A DNA stretch of 7,535 nucleotides from Granulosicoccaceae bacterium (GCA_023301405.1 JALZUX010000131.1:1-7535); one strand, 5' to 3'. Shown: positions 1 through 7,137, numbered from the stretch's first letter. The notes: generated by a model not told the origin, from the letters alone. Numbers and translations are program-made.

Positions 1-160
1 TAGCGAGAATCGTTCAGGGAAGATAATTTTACTACACTATGTGGACTGATTTATCCGGCACAGGTGAGTGTTGGTGGGGCAAGTAGTTTGTATCGGTGAA
101 GGTCGGCTATCGTAAAAGTTGGCAAAGGTGGCTACCGTATGGGAGCGCTGGCTGGTCGTG
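1..160. other. Left-edge non-coding stretch
   Basis: No frame here carries a plausible gene. The plus-strand frames close quickly. One minus-strand frame stays open for about 40 codons but has no convincing start or ribosome binding site. On the minus strand this is the region just downstream of the GGDEF-EAL gene, and I found no stem followed by a T-run that would serve as its terminator. Confidence 0.5.
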
Positions 161-2455
161 TCAGGCAGCTTTGTTAATATTGGTGTTGTTAACTAAGTAG
201 CGGGTGAGTTCTGCGGCGGTCAATGGCTTTGAGTAATAATAGCCTTGACCGATGTGGCAATTCATCTCTGCAAGGATCTTCGACTGCGCTTCGTCTTCTA
301 TGCCTTCAGCGATGGTGTTGACCTTCAGTTCGGATGCCAGATCGATAATCGCTTTAACAACTTTGCGACTTTTCTCGTCAAATTTGATTTCACTGGTGAC
401 TGCTTTGTCGATTTTCAGGGTGTCTATTTCACAGCGTGTGAGTAGTGTAAGAGATGAATGTCCTGAGCCGAAATCGTCCATTGCAATTTTGATGTTCATC
501 TCTTTCAAAGCATTGATGTTTGTTTCGACCACTGCGATGTTATCAATGGCTGAAGTTTCGGTGATTTCGATTTCAAGCTTTTGCAGAAACCGTTTCTTGT
601 TGCCGGCAATCCGCTCTACGGCCAGTGCCAGGCTGGGGCGGCTTGCTTGCGCTGCAGAGAAATTTAACGCCACTTGCAGTGGTTTTAGGTTCATGTCTTC
701 CCAGACTTTCATTTGATCGATCACGGCTTCCAATACCCAGTCATCGAGCTCACAGATCTTTCCGTTTGCCTCGGCTTGTCTGATGAAGTCGTCCGGTGCA
801 AAAGTGCCTAGCTCAGGGTGGTCCCATCTAAGCAGTGCTTCGGCGCCGACAAGCTCGCCGTCTTCCAATCGAAACTGGGGCTGAAATAACAGGTGTAACT
901 CGCTATTGGGTATCGCGTTTCTAATAGCGTTGTCCAATAATACTTTGACCTCGGAGGCTTTGCGTAATTGTGGATCGAAAAAACGATAAGTGTTTTTACC
1001 GTGATTTTTCGCTTCATACATTGCCATGTCTGCACAGATGACTAAGTCTTCAGCATCTTGTGATCCTTCAGGGTAAAGACAAATACCAATGCTTACCCCG
1101 ACCGAACATTCCATGCCGCTTATTATGTAAGGCTTCATTACTGCTTTTCTGATTCGTTCGGCGATTTTTGCCGCTTGTTCTTCGCCGTTAATGTCGGTAA
1201 TGATCAGCATGAATTCATCACCGGCAAGACGTGCAACCACGGGTTCACCTGGTTGCGGATTGCCACTGTCGTAGGGGGTAGTTGATGATACCGTGTCTGT
1301 TTCTCGGACGGTGTGGACTAGCCGTTGCGATACTGCTCTGAGCAACTCATCGCCAGCGTCGTGGCCGAGTTGGTCGTTCACTGGCTTAAAGTTGTCCAGA
1401 TCAAGAAACATCACCGCAATTGCAGAGTTAGGCCGCTGTTGGGTGCGTTCGATTTCTTTGTTTAAGCACTGCAGAAACATTCTCCGGTTGGGCAGGTTTG
1501 TGAGTGTGTCGGTGAACGCTAGTCGTTTAACTTCTGCCGTTGATGCTTCTGTCACTCGCTGCAGTTTTTCGATGAATGTATTGAACCAGAATGCTAGTTC
1601 TGTCATCTCGTCAGAGCCGGTTAACGGAATGCGTTTGCTCATATCGCCATTGCCGACTGCTATCTGGCGCAGCGATGACACCATGTTATTGATTCTCTGC
1701 AGGATGCTGCGCGTCGTAAACAGGGCGATCATAAATAACAAAATCGCGGTGAGTAAGCCGGTCGTTAAGCCGACTCGTAAAGAATCAGAGGCTCGTTGGG
1801 TGGCTGCATCGACACTGTTAACCAGCGCTTCGCTTTGGAGAGTTTGCAGATCGCCCAGCGCAGTGAGAAGTGAATTGAAAGAGCGAGCATTGCGTTGCTT
1901 GTGGCTGGTGGAGTCGGCAAACTCTGTTTGGTCGCTTATGATGGCCTGGGCAAGTGCATGCGAACTGCTGAAATATTCGTCAAATTGGCCGAGGATGTCG
2001 TTGATTTGCTCGTGGTATTGCTTCTCGATAATCATAGCCCGATGAAGATGACCACGAAATTGAGCGGCCAGAAGCATCGAGTGATCTAGAAGGGCGTTGT
2101 TTGACGATATAAAGGCGTGTTCAAGGTTGCTGTCGATCGTTTCCAGGCCGTTGAGCGCGGCCAATAAATTTTCCTGCACGGGATAGCGTGTATCACGAAT
2201 CTCCTTGAGCAGATCAGCGTTGTCCTTGGAGTCACCGAGTATAACGATCAGGAATACAAAAAAGCCCAACGTGCCCACTGCGGCAATCGATAAAATCTGC
2301 CAACGCAGAGTGTGCCTAGTTTTGCGGCGGTCGCCAGCCGCGTAATTGTTAGACTTTGTATCTTTTGACACAGTTTTCTCTGCAGTGCTAGGTGGCGAAT
2401 AAGCTGGTGTTGAGCGTAAGCTCGTTATAGGCGGAAACAGATGGTTAACGTTCAA
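161..2455 (-). CDS. Membrane-anchored HAMP-GGDEF-EAL c-di-GMP cyclase/phosphodiesterase
   Basis: This 764-residue protein is expected to make and/or degrade the second messenger cyclic di-GMP at the inner membrane in response to an extracytoplasmic cue. Residues 1-50 are a polar, basic cytoplasmic tail. Hydrophobic segments at about 51-74 and 227-247 flank a largely helical periplasmic sensor of about 150 residues with no family I recognise. A HAMP linker follows at about 248-300. The GGDEF domain (about 310-495) has the metal-binding LDLD at 351-354, an intact RETD inhibitory site at 384-387 and the variant signature AGDEF at 411-415. The EAL domain (about 500-755) looks catalytically complete: EAL 539-541, N598, E633, DD 660-661, K681, E717 and Q737. 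Phosphodiesterase activity is therefore likely and cyclase activity possible. About 17 extra residues lie between the inhibitory site and AGDEF. The start is uncertain: TTG at 2455 is the first codon after an in-frame stop but has a weak ribosome binding site, and GTG at 2371 (residue 29) is the main alternative. The gene is divergent from the GntR gene and appears monocistronic. Confidence 0.93.
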   Translation of the reverse strand: MNVNHLFPPITSLRSTPAYSPPSTAEKTVSKDTKSNNYAAGDRRKTRHTLRWQILSIAAVGTLGFFVFLIVILGDSKDNADLLKEIRDTRYPVQENLLAALNGLETIDSNLEHAFISSNNALLDHSMLLAAQFRGHLHRAMIIEKQYHEQINDILGQFDEYFSSSHALAQAIISDQTEFADSTSHKQRNARSFNSLLTALGDLQTLQSEALVNSVDAATQRASDSLRVGLTTGLLTAILLFMIALFTTRSILQRINNMVSSLRQIAVGNGDMSKRIPLTGSDEMTELAFWFNTFIEKLQRVTEASTAEVKRLAFTDTLTNLPNRRMFLQCLNKEIERTQQRPNSAIAVMFLDLDNFKPVNDQLGHDAGDELLRAVSQRLVHTVRETDTVSSTTPYDSGNPQPGEPVVARLAGDEFMLIITDINGEEQAAKIAERIRKAVMKPYIISGMECSVGVSIGICLYPEGSQDAEDLVICADMAMYEAKNHGKNTYRFFDPQLRKASEVKVLLDNAIRNAIPNSELHLLFQPQFRLEDGELVGAEALLRWDHPELGTFAPDDFIRQAEANGKICELDDWVLEAVIDQMKVWEDMNLKPLQVALNFSAAQASRPSLALAVERIAGNKKRFLQKLEIEITETSAIDNIAVVETNINALKEMNIKIAMDDFGSGHSSLTLLTRCEIDTLKIDKAVTSEIKFDEKSRKVVKAIIDLASELKVNTIAEGIEDEAQSKILAEMNCHIGQGYYYSKPLTAAELTRYLVNNTNINKAA

Positions 2456-2680
2456 TCGGCACTTTCGAGTCGGCCTTTATGTTTCTTAGCTGCTCAATCG
2501 TCCTATGTCACAATGGTTTGCATGAGTTGCGATCAATCTTTTCTAACTGGTGCCCCCGGGTTGGCGTGCTTGAGGCGGTTTCGCTAAGCGCTCTTTCGGG
2601 ACAAGCACTAATAAACTGACCGGCTGGTTTTCTGTCTGGATCAGTATTGGTATACAATATCCCACCAGAGTAAAGGCAAG
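2456..2680. promoter_or_regulatory. Divergent intergenic region, c-di-GMP enzyme / GntR regulator
   Basis: These 225 bp separate two genes transcribed away from each other, so both promoters should lie here. Only the GntR-proximal end shows a recognisable element (the GTATAC operator and -10 box). No convincing -35/-10 pair was found for the c-di-GMP enzyme. A short palindrome CGCTAAGCG sits near 2582-2590 with no assigned role. A 46-codon plus-strand open frame at 2479-2619 lacks a ribosome binding site and is not called as a gene. Confidence 0.6.
2648..2658 (+). promoter_or_regulatory. Putative GntR operator overlapping the -10 box
   Basis: The bases TGGTATACAA (2648-2657) fit the FadR-subfamily operator pattern TnGTnnACnA around a perfect GTATAC palindrome. 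TACAAT at 2653-2658 matches the sigma-70 -10 consensus at five of six positions and shares bases with the operator. The start codon lies about 22 bp downstream. Binding of the regulator here would block its own promoter, so negative autoregulation is the likely arrangement. No good -35 box is visible at the right spacing. The operator call rests on family knowledge and position. Confidence 0.5.
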
Positions 2681-3364
2681 GTGCTAGTGGAATTAGAAGT
2701 GCTCAAGGTCGAAACCGGGCTTAAAGACAAGGTCTATCAGTCGCTGAAAGGCGCTATCGTTCTGATGGATGTCTATACGGCTGAGGAAGCCCCCAAACTC
2801 GACGAAAGACAGCTGGCGCAACAGTTGGGTGTCAGCCGCACACCCGTGCGTGAGGCACTGACCAGACTCGAGCAGGAAGGTCTGGTAAAAACCATCCCGC
2901 GGCGCGGGGCGTACGTTGTACGTAAAACGCGCCGTCAGATTGTAGAGATTATCCAGGTCTGGGCTGCGCTTGAGGGCATGGCGGCGAAACTTGCCGCTGA
3001 ACGCGCCACAAATCAGGAAATCAAACAGCTCCACGAAGAGTTCGTCACGGTGGGCAGCTCGGATGTGGCGACCGCCAATATTGACGAATATTCAGAGCAA
3101 AATATTCAATTTCATCAGCGTATTGTGCAGTTGGGTAAGTCAGACCTGTTGCAAGAGTTAATGGAAGGGCTTTTTATTCAGGTGCAGTTTATCCGGCGTC
3201 GGTCTGTGCGTGATGCTGACCGGACCAGAACATCAGTGAGTGATCACATACTCATTGTTGAGGCGCTCGAAGCCAGAAAAGCCGAGGAAGTACAACGACT
3301 GGTGATTTCGCATGCGCTGAGTTTAGCAGAGCATGTTGAAAACAATGCTGACTACCTTGAGTAG
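2681..3364 (+). CDS. GntR-family transcriptional regulator, FadR/FCD type
   Basis: This 227-residue protein is a DNA-binding regulator whose binding is probably altered by a small carboxylate-type ligand, as is usual for FCD-domain GntR proteins. The winged helix-turn-helix spans about 15-80. It shows the hallmark LDERQLAQQLGVSRTPVREA at 40-59, then LTRLEQEGLV at 60-69 and the wing PRRGAYV. The all-helical FCD ligand domain spans about 86-213. Its usual metal ligands are mostly present: H145 in the NxxFH motif, H189 and H211. The aspartate usually found four residues before the first histidine is N141, a change seen in other FCD proteins. The start is GTG at 2681 with AAAGG ending 4 nt upstream; GTG at 2687, spaced 10 nt, is equally possible and would remove two residues. 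The length is typical. The nearest candidate targets are itself and the downstream stress-protein gene, but the effector is unknown. Confidence 0.93.
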   Translation: MLVELEVLKVETGLKDKVYQSLKGAIVLMDVYTAEEAPKLDERQLAQQLGVSRTPVREALTRLEQEGLVKTIPRRGAYVVRKTRRQIVEIIQVWAALEGMAAKLAAERATNQEIKQLHEEFVTVGSSDVATANIDEYSEQNIQFHQRIVQLGKSDLLQELMEGLFIQVQFIRRRSVRDADRTRTSVSDHILIVEALEARKAEEVQRLVISHALSLAEHVENNADYLE

Positions 3365-3559
3365 CGGCTTCGGTTGTTCAAATAAATGGTTTGGCTTTCC
3401 TGCAGATGTAGTTCCGTCGAGTGATGAGAATAAAAAAATTAAATTATCGGCGGCGGTATAAAATAGTTATAACTTCTACTTGTTATCGTTTTGCGGTGTG
3501 TAATGATTTGTTGTTGATTATAGTTTGAAATTGAATGCTGTTTTCAAGGGGGAAAGAAT
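3365..3559 (+). promoter_or_regulatory. AT-rich leader and promoter region of the USP gene
   Basis: This 195-bp gap is clearly more AT-rich than its flanks from about 3425 onward. It contains -10-like sequences TATAAAAT at 3457-3464 and TATAGT at 3519-3524, neither with a strong -35 partner, so the promoter position is uncertain. No terminator stem for the GntR gene is evident. A separate promoter for the stress-protein gene is likely, possibly with an untranslated leader and an activator that makes up for the missing -35 box. Confidence 0.45.
3546..3553 (+). promoter_or_regulatory. Strong ribosome binding site for the USP gene
   Basis: AAGGGGGA lies with its last G seven bases before ATG 3560. 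It is the best-placed plus-strand Shine-Dalgarno sequence in the window. It fixes the start codon and suggests high expression of the stress protein. Confidence 0.75.
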
Positions 3560-4444
3560 ATGTCAATTAAGTCTATTTTAGTGCCACTTACCGAAGGGCA
3601 AAGTGGCTTTGCGGTTCTTGAAACAGCGTTTGTTGTTGCGGATCGGTTTAGCGGTCATATAGCGGCCGTTCATGTGCCGCAAAATACTATGCTTTCTGAA
3701 CCTTTTGTCTACAGTAGTTTAACCGGTGCATTAAAAGATGCCGTGGTTAAAGAAACCACCTTGGCAGCAGATCGCGCGGCAGCAGCGCTTCGAAGTCAAT
3801 TCAATGCCAGCTGTGCAGCAGCCGGGGTGCGTGTGGTTGAAAACATGTTGGCAAGTGCAGGTAAAGCGTTGAATGAAGTGACCGCGTCACTCGAAGTTGT
3901 CGATGGCCGCTCAGTTGATATTCTGATTGAACGCGCTCGTCTTGCCGACTTGACGGCCATACCTTCTCCGCAACTGGGTGAAAATACTATTCGCCAGACT
4001 CCAGTTGGCGAAACACTCGAGTCGATTATGCTTGGCTCCGGTCGACCCGTGATGATCGTGCCGCAGGAGTGGCAGGCAAGGCGTTGCGAGAACGCTGTTA
4101 TTGGTTGGAACGACAGTGTTCAATCATCAAGAGCGCTTGCGACGACAATTCCATGGTTAAGTATGATGGAGTCGGTGACGCTGGTGATGTCAAGAGCACG
4201 TGCTGAGAAGGCCGGTGCTGTACAAGGGTATCTGGCGACTCACGGAATTGATTCGAAAGTTGTTATTCTAAACCGGGGTGATCAAACGCCGGGCGCCGCT
4301 TTGCTTGAGCGCTGCAAAGAGATTGATGCTGACTTCCTGGTGGTTGGTGGTTATAGCCGTGCCAGGCCACGGCAATTGCTGTTCGGTGGTGTAACCCGAC
4401 ACTTAATGAGGCACACAGACATCGTCACGGTAATGGTGCATTAA
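3560..4444 (+). CDS. Universal stress protein with two tandem USP domains
   Basis: This 294-residue cytoplasmic protein has two UspA-like Rossmann-type domains. Domain 1 (about 1-168) starts with the classic strand SIKSILVPL and ends with GSGRPVMIVP at 159-168. It lacks a recognisable nucleotide-binding loop and carries a central stretch rich in alanine and charged residues. Domain 2 (about 175-294) opens with ENAVIGWNDS at 177-186, where D185 sits near the position of the usual acidic nucleotide-contacting residue. It closes with VVGGYSRARPRQLLFGGVT at 261-279, the counterpart of the family's GxxGx9G(S/T) ATP loop. Here the second glycine of that loop is replaced (GGYS), though the distal GGVT is kept, so ATP binding may be weakened. 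The start ATG is set by a strong ribosome binding site. The next gene begins 47 bp downstream on the same strand. Single-gene tandem USPs of this size are common in proteobacteria; the specific stress sensed cannot be read from sequence. Confidence 0.9.
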   Translation: MSIKSILVPLTEGQSGFAVLETAFVVADRFSGHIAAVHVPQNTMLSEPFVYSSLTGALKDAVVKETTLAADRAAAALRSQFNASCAAAGVRVVENMLASAGKALNEVTASLEVVDGRSVDILIERARLADLTAIPSPQLGENTIRQTPVGETLESIMLGSGRPVMIVPQEWQARRCENAVIGWNDSVQSSRALATTIPWLSMMESVTLVMSRARAEKAGAVQGYLATHGIDSKVVILNRGDQTPGAALLERCKEIDADFLVVGGYSRARPRQLLFGGVTRHLMRHTDIVTVMVH

Positions 4445-4491
4445 AGGCAGTGATAACGTGGCATTGCTGCGACTAGCTATTGAACACACTG

Positions 4492-5487
4492 ATGCGATCT
4501 TATAAAGCAATATTCACTACTATCGTGGCATTGGTGCTTAGCGGGTTTATCAGTGCCTGTGATAACAGCACCTCGAAAAATCGTACTGCTGAAACGCTGA
4601 TCTTTTATGGTATTTGTGATGGGTCTGCGGCTGTGCTTGTGGGGGACCAATCGCTGTTGGTTGCCTATGATGAGCGCAATTCGCTCTTTTTATACAGTGC
4701 CAATGGCGGTAGGCCGTTGGCAGAATTCTCTTACCAGTCACTGCTTGATATTGATGGCGATGAAGTTGATGTTGAAGCGGTGGCAGTTGCCAGTGACGGG
4801 CTATGGTGGATTGGCTCGCATGGTTTAGATGGTAGCGGGGACAACGCCCCGAATCGCAGAGTGTTGTTTAAAACTAATGCGCCGGACTCTGCCGATAGCA
4901 AATTACAAGTGCTCGAAGTCGTAACCGATCTTATGTCGGTTATTGTTGATGCCGACAACCGCAAAGCGTTTTTTAGCAAAAAGATTCTGAAGAAAAAACC
5001 AAAAAAAGGCGGCTTTAACATTGAGGGGTTATCAATCGCGGCTGATGGTAGTTTGTTGCTTGGGTTACGGTCTCCATTAACACGCGACGACCAGGCGATC
5101 ATAGTGCAACTGACTCAAGAAAACGCCGGCTTTGTGGTTAAAGAATTTTTTCAGCTCGACTTAGGCGGTAGAGGCATTCGTGATATTCAGCCTTCAAGAG
5201 ACGGGTTTGTCATTATTGCCGGTGACGTTGGTGGCGGTGGTGTTTTCGCCTTGTATCACTGGCAGATAGGCAGTAAAGCCAGAGTATTGACTCATCTTGA
5301 TCGACGCTTGAACCCAGAGGCGCTTGTGCGCTTTGCTGACCACTGGTTGATTATCAGTGATGATGGAAAAACTGAACGGCGAGAGGGTGTCATTTGTGAT
5401 GATATAGCGGCGGATAAGTTGTCGCTAGATAAAGATGTCTTTTTTCGTGCTGTAAAAGTCAAGCATGACTCGCTAGCTCGAAAATAA
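4492..5487 (+). CDS. DUF3616-family lipoprotein, likely inner-membrane anchored
   Basis: From ATG 4492 this is 331 residues. A short basic N-terminus (MRSYK) and a hydrophobic core lead to the lipobox ISAC with the modified cysteine at C23. It is followed by Asp-Asn, which in enterobacteria retains lipoproteins in the inner membrane. The remainder resembles DUF3616. A first block at 93-111 contains DVEAVAV and the WIGSHG motif, followed by PNRRVLF. The signature GFNIEGLSIAADGSLLLGLR is at 174-193, then a GRGIRDI block at 226-232 and LNPEAL at 273-278. Repeated short beta-rich segments with DG turns suggest a propeller-like fold (inference). A lysine-rich patch (KKILKKKPKK, 163-172) precedes the signature. 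The function of the family is unknown to me. A TTG at 4480 would add four residues; ATG was preferred because it gives a standard signal peptide, though neither start has a good ribosome binding site. Translation may depend on read-through from the stress-protein gene. Confidence 0.8.
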   Translation: MRSYKAIFTTIVALVLSGFISACDNSTSKNRTAETLIFYGICDGSAAVLVGDQSLLVAYDERNSLFLYSANGGRPLAEFSYQSLLDIDGDEVDVEAVAVASDGLWWIGSHGLDGSGDNAPNRRVLFKTNAPDSADSKLQVLEVVTDLMSVIVDADNRKAFFSKKILKKKPKKGGFNIEGLSIAADGSLLLGLRSPLTRDDQAIIVQLTQENAGFVVKEFFQLDLGGRGIRDIQPSRDGFVIIAGDVGGGGVFALYHWQIGSKARVLTHLDRRLNPEALVRFADHWLIISDDGKTERREGVICDDIAADKLSLDKDVFFRAVKVKHDSLARK

Positions 5488-5566
5488 CGGCTAGACTAGT
5501 AATTCAGGTGGCGCGCTTTCGGTTAAAGAGCCGTAAGTCTGTTTAAATTCCCAACGAGAATAAGTT

Positions 5567-6286
5567 ATGGCTGTGGTGACACGCGAAGTTGAATACACAC
5601 ATCGTGATGTGGTTTTTGAGGGCATTGTGGCGGTAGACAGCGGAACGCAGAAACAGCGGCCTGTTGTGCTTGTTGCGCACGCGTGGGGCGGGCGTGATGA
5701 TTTTGCTGTGCAAAAGGCAAGGCAGCTTGCGAAGATGGGATATGTAGGCTTTGCGCTTGATCTGTACGGCAAAGGCGTGTCGGGAACCAGCAAGGAAGAA
5801 AATAGTGCGCTGATGGCGCCATTACTTGAAGACCGGCTTTTACTGCAAGCGAGAATGGAAAAAGCATTAGAAGTCGCTGCGCAACAGCCAGAGTCAGATG
5901 CAAAAAAATTGGCCGCTATTGGTTATTGCTTCGGTGGTCTGTGTGTACTTGATTTGGCCAGAACCGGTAGTAATGTAAACGCGGTGGTTAGTTTTCATGG
6001 GTTGTTTACACCGCCCAATAATACCCATGGCCGTAAGATCAAATCACGGGTATTAGTGTTGCATGGCTATGATGACCCAATGGCCACACCGGAATCAATG
6101 GTTGCATTGGCTGCAGAGCTTGGTGAAGCTGAAGCTGACTGGCAGATTCATGCGTACGGACAAACTATGCATGCATTTTCTAACCCGGCTGCTGCTGATC
6201 CCGAGTCCGGAACAGTCTATAGCGCAGAGGCTGATCAAAGATCATGGCGTAGTATGTCAGACTTTCTTAAAGACTCATTTGTGTAA
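5567..6286 (+). CDS. Dienelactone hydrolase-family alpha/beta hydrolase
   Basis: This 239-residue cytoplasmic hydrolase has no signal peptide. Its triad follows the dienelactone hydrolase pattern: nucleophile C121 in the elbow GYCFGG (119-124), acid D170 in LHGYDDPM (165-172) and H202 in MHAFSNP (201-207). VVLVAHAWGGRDD at 33-45 supplies the oxyanion region and ALDLYGKG at 63-70 the strand usual for the family. Characterised members open the lactone ring of dienelactone in chlorocatechol degradation, but many relatives have other ester or lactone substrates. With no aromatic-degradation genes nearby, the substrate here is not predictable. The start ATG is preceded by GAGAA at 5556-5560, a moderate ribosome binding site. 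The 79-bp gap from the DUF3616 gene has no clear terminator or promoter. The stop lies 14 bp from the stop of the convergent PhyH gene. Confidence 0.9.
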   Translation: MAVVTREVEYTHRDVVFEGIVAVDSGTQKQRPVVLVAHAWGGRDDFAVQKARQLAKMGYVGFALDLYGKGVSGTSKEENSALMAPLLEDRLLLQARMEKALEVAAQQPESDAKKLAAIGYCFGGLCVLDLARTGSNVNAVVSFHGLFTPPNNTHGRKIKSRVLVLHGYDDPMATPESMVALAAELGEAEADWQIHAYGQTMHAFSNPAAADPESGTVYSAEADQRSWRSMSDFLKDSFV

Positions 6287-6300
6287 TACGATTTACATTT

Positions 6301-7062
6301 TTAATCTCGCTGCGCAAAATCGTTTTTCCGGCTGGTATCTTTGCCGCGCATTAAATACAAAGTGCGGCGACTTTGGTCAATTAGATTTTTGCTTTTGCTT
6401 TTTTCAAGAGCCAGTTCACGGTTGTAGACTGAGGTCGTTGGCATAAACCTCAGTGTCATACCCCGGCGCGAGTGGTTTGAATGATTTGCTTCAGAGCCGT
6501 GAACAAGGTAGACATCGTGTAGTGATATTTGTCCGGCGTCTAGAATGATGTCATGTGCTTTTGATTCATCATAAGTGTTGCTGTCGAGCTCCTGGTTCAG
6601 TGTTACGTCGATGCTTTTGCTGTTGTGATGCTTCAGTAGGGTCTGGCTGCTGTGTGAGCCCGGCACCACGCGCAGACACCCGTTTTCCGGAGTAGCTTTG
6701 TCAATCGCTATCCATACCGTGCAGGTTGCCAGTGGTGTAATTGGCCAGTATTCACCGTCTTGATGCCACGGAGTAGCGTGGCCACCGTTGGCTGGTTTGG
6801 CAAAAAAACTTGAATTCCACAGGGCGAAATCAGGGCCGATTAATTGCTCAACCATATCAAGTATTCCTGGCTGCTTAGCAAATTCGAGAAATGATTTATC
6901 GTAGGCTAGCAGTGCGGGACAATAGTTATCGAATTCAGGATACTTGTTTAACAAGTTTTGATGGCGTTGTTTGATCTCGCCAATGCTTGATTCGGCAAGC
7001 TTGAAGTCAGGAGTGACGTAACCTTCCCGGTGATAGCTGCTGATCTCTGAGTCACTTAACAC
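6301..7062 (-). CDS. Phytanoyl-CoA dioxygenase (PhyH)-family Fe(II)/2-oxoglutarate oxygenase
   Basis: From GTG 7062 this is 253 residues. It belongs to the PhyH family of non-haem iron oxygenases, which hydroxylate diverse substrates while decarboxylating 2-oxoglutarate. The iron facial triad is visible as H100 and D102 in TPWHQDGEYW and H188 in LVHGSEANHS. An arginine at 199-200 is suitably placed to hold 2-oxoglutarate. The family block WIAIDKATPENGCLRVVPGS lies at about 117-136. All catalytic residues are present, so an active enzyme is expected; the substrate is unknown, and bacterial members act on small metabolites such as ectoine, phosphonates or fatty acyl groups. The start was moved from ATG 7080 because a perfect AAGGAGG lies inside that longer version, six bases before GTG 7062. 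A transcription terminator sits just upstream, leaving no room for an ordinary promoter. The C-terminal tail (about 215-253) is rich in K, R and S and is not explained by the core fold. Confidence 0.88.
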   Translation of the reverse strand: MLSDSEISSYHREGYVTPDFKLAESSIGEIKQRHQNLLNKYPEFDNYCPALLAYDKSFLEFAKQPGILDMVEQLIGPDFALWNSSFFAKPANGGHATPWHQDGEYWPITPLATCTVWIAIDKATPENGCLRVVPGSHSSQTLLKHHNSKSIDVTLNQELDSNTYDESKAHDIILDAGQISLHDVYLVHGSEANHSNHSRRGMTLRFMPTTSVYNRELALEKSKSKNLIDQSRRTLYLMRGKDTSRKNDFAQRD

Positions 7063-7068
7063 GGTTTT

Positions 7069-7075
7069 CCTCCTT
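7069..7075 (-). promoter_or_regulatory. Perfect Shine-Dalgarno sequence that sets the PhyH start
   Basis: On the minus strand AAGGAGG occupies 7075 down to 7069 and is followed by AAAACC and then GTG at 7062. This is a full anti-16S match at ideal spacing. The upstream ATG at 7080 has only AGG three bases before it, so the GTG start is preferred. Confidence 0.8.
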
Positions 7076-7085
7076 AGCATTTACC

Positions 7086-7120
7086 TAAAAAAAAGGCCCG
7101 CAAAGCGGGCCTTTTTTTTA
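7086..7120. terminator. Bidirectional intrinsic terminator
   Basis: A perfect inverted repeat has 16-base arms (7086-7101 and 7105-7120) around a 3-base loop. The GC core is GGCCCGC/GCGGGCC and each strand ends in eight T residues, so it should work as a rho-independent terminator in both directions. It lies 17 bases after the stop of the right-edge minus-strand gene, which it most likely terminates. It also lies directly in front of the PhyH ribosome binding site on the same strand. Confidence 0.93.
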
Positions 7121-7137
7121 CTTGAAAAACGACATAA

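Noticed and set aside
252..716. Plus-strand open frame opposite the EAL domain
   Set aside because: It is antisense to a well-supported, fully conserved EAL domain and its translation has no domain-like pattern. The same applies to the open frame at 1293-2045.
2479..2619. 46-codon plus-strand open frame in the divergent intergenic region
   Set aside because: It has no ribosome binding site and an atypical composition (Cys, Ser and Leu rich), and it occupies the space where promoters are expected.
3514..3530. Possible FNR box upstream of the universal stress protein gene
   Set aside because: Only the left half-site TTGAT is present; the right half does not match ATCAA.
5001..5008. A-run (A AAA AAA G) resembling a -1 frameshift slippery site in the DUF3616 gene
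   Set aside because: The zero frame continues into the conserved signature, a -1 shift meets a stop within four codons, and no downstream stimulatory stem was evident. It is explained by the lysine codons.
5520..5533. Small hairpin before the hydrolase gene (CGGTT/AGCCG)
   Set aside because: The stem is five base pairs including one G-U, with no T-run after it.
6282..6302. TGTAA/TTACA inverted repeat followed by five T at the convergent hydrolase/PhyH junction
   Set aside because: A 5-bp stem of mostly A-T pairs is too weak to call as a terminator.
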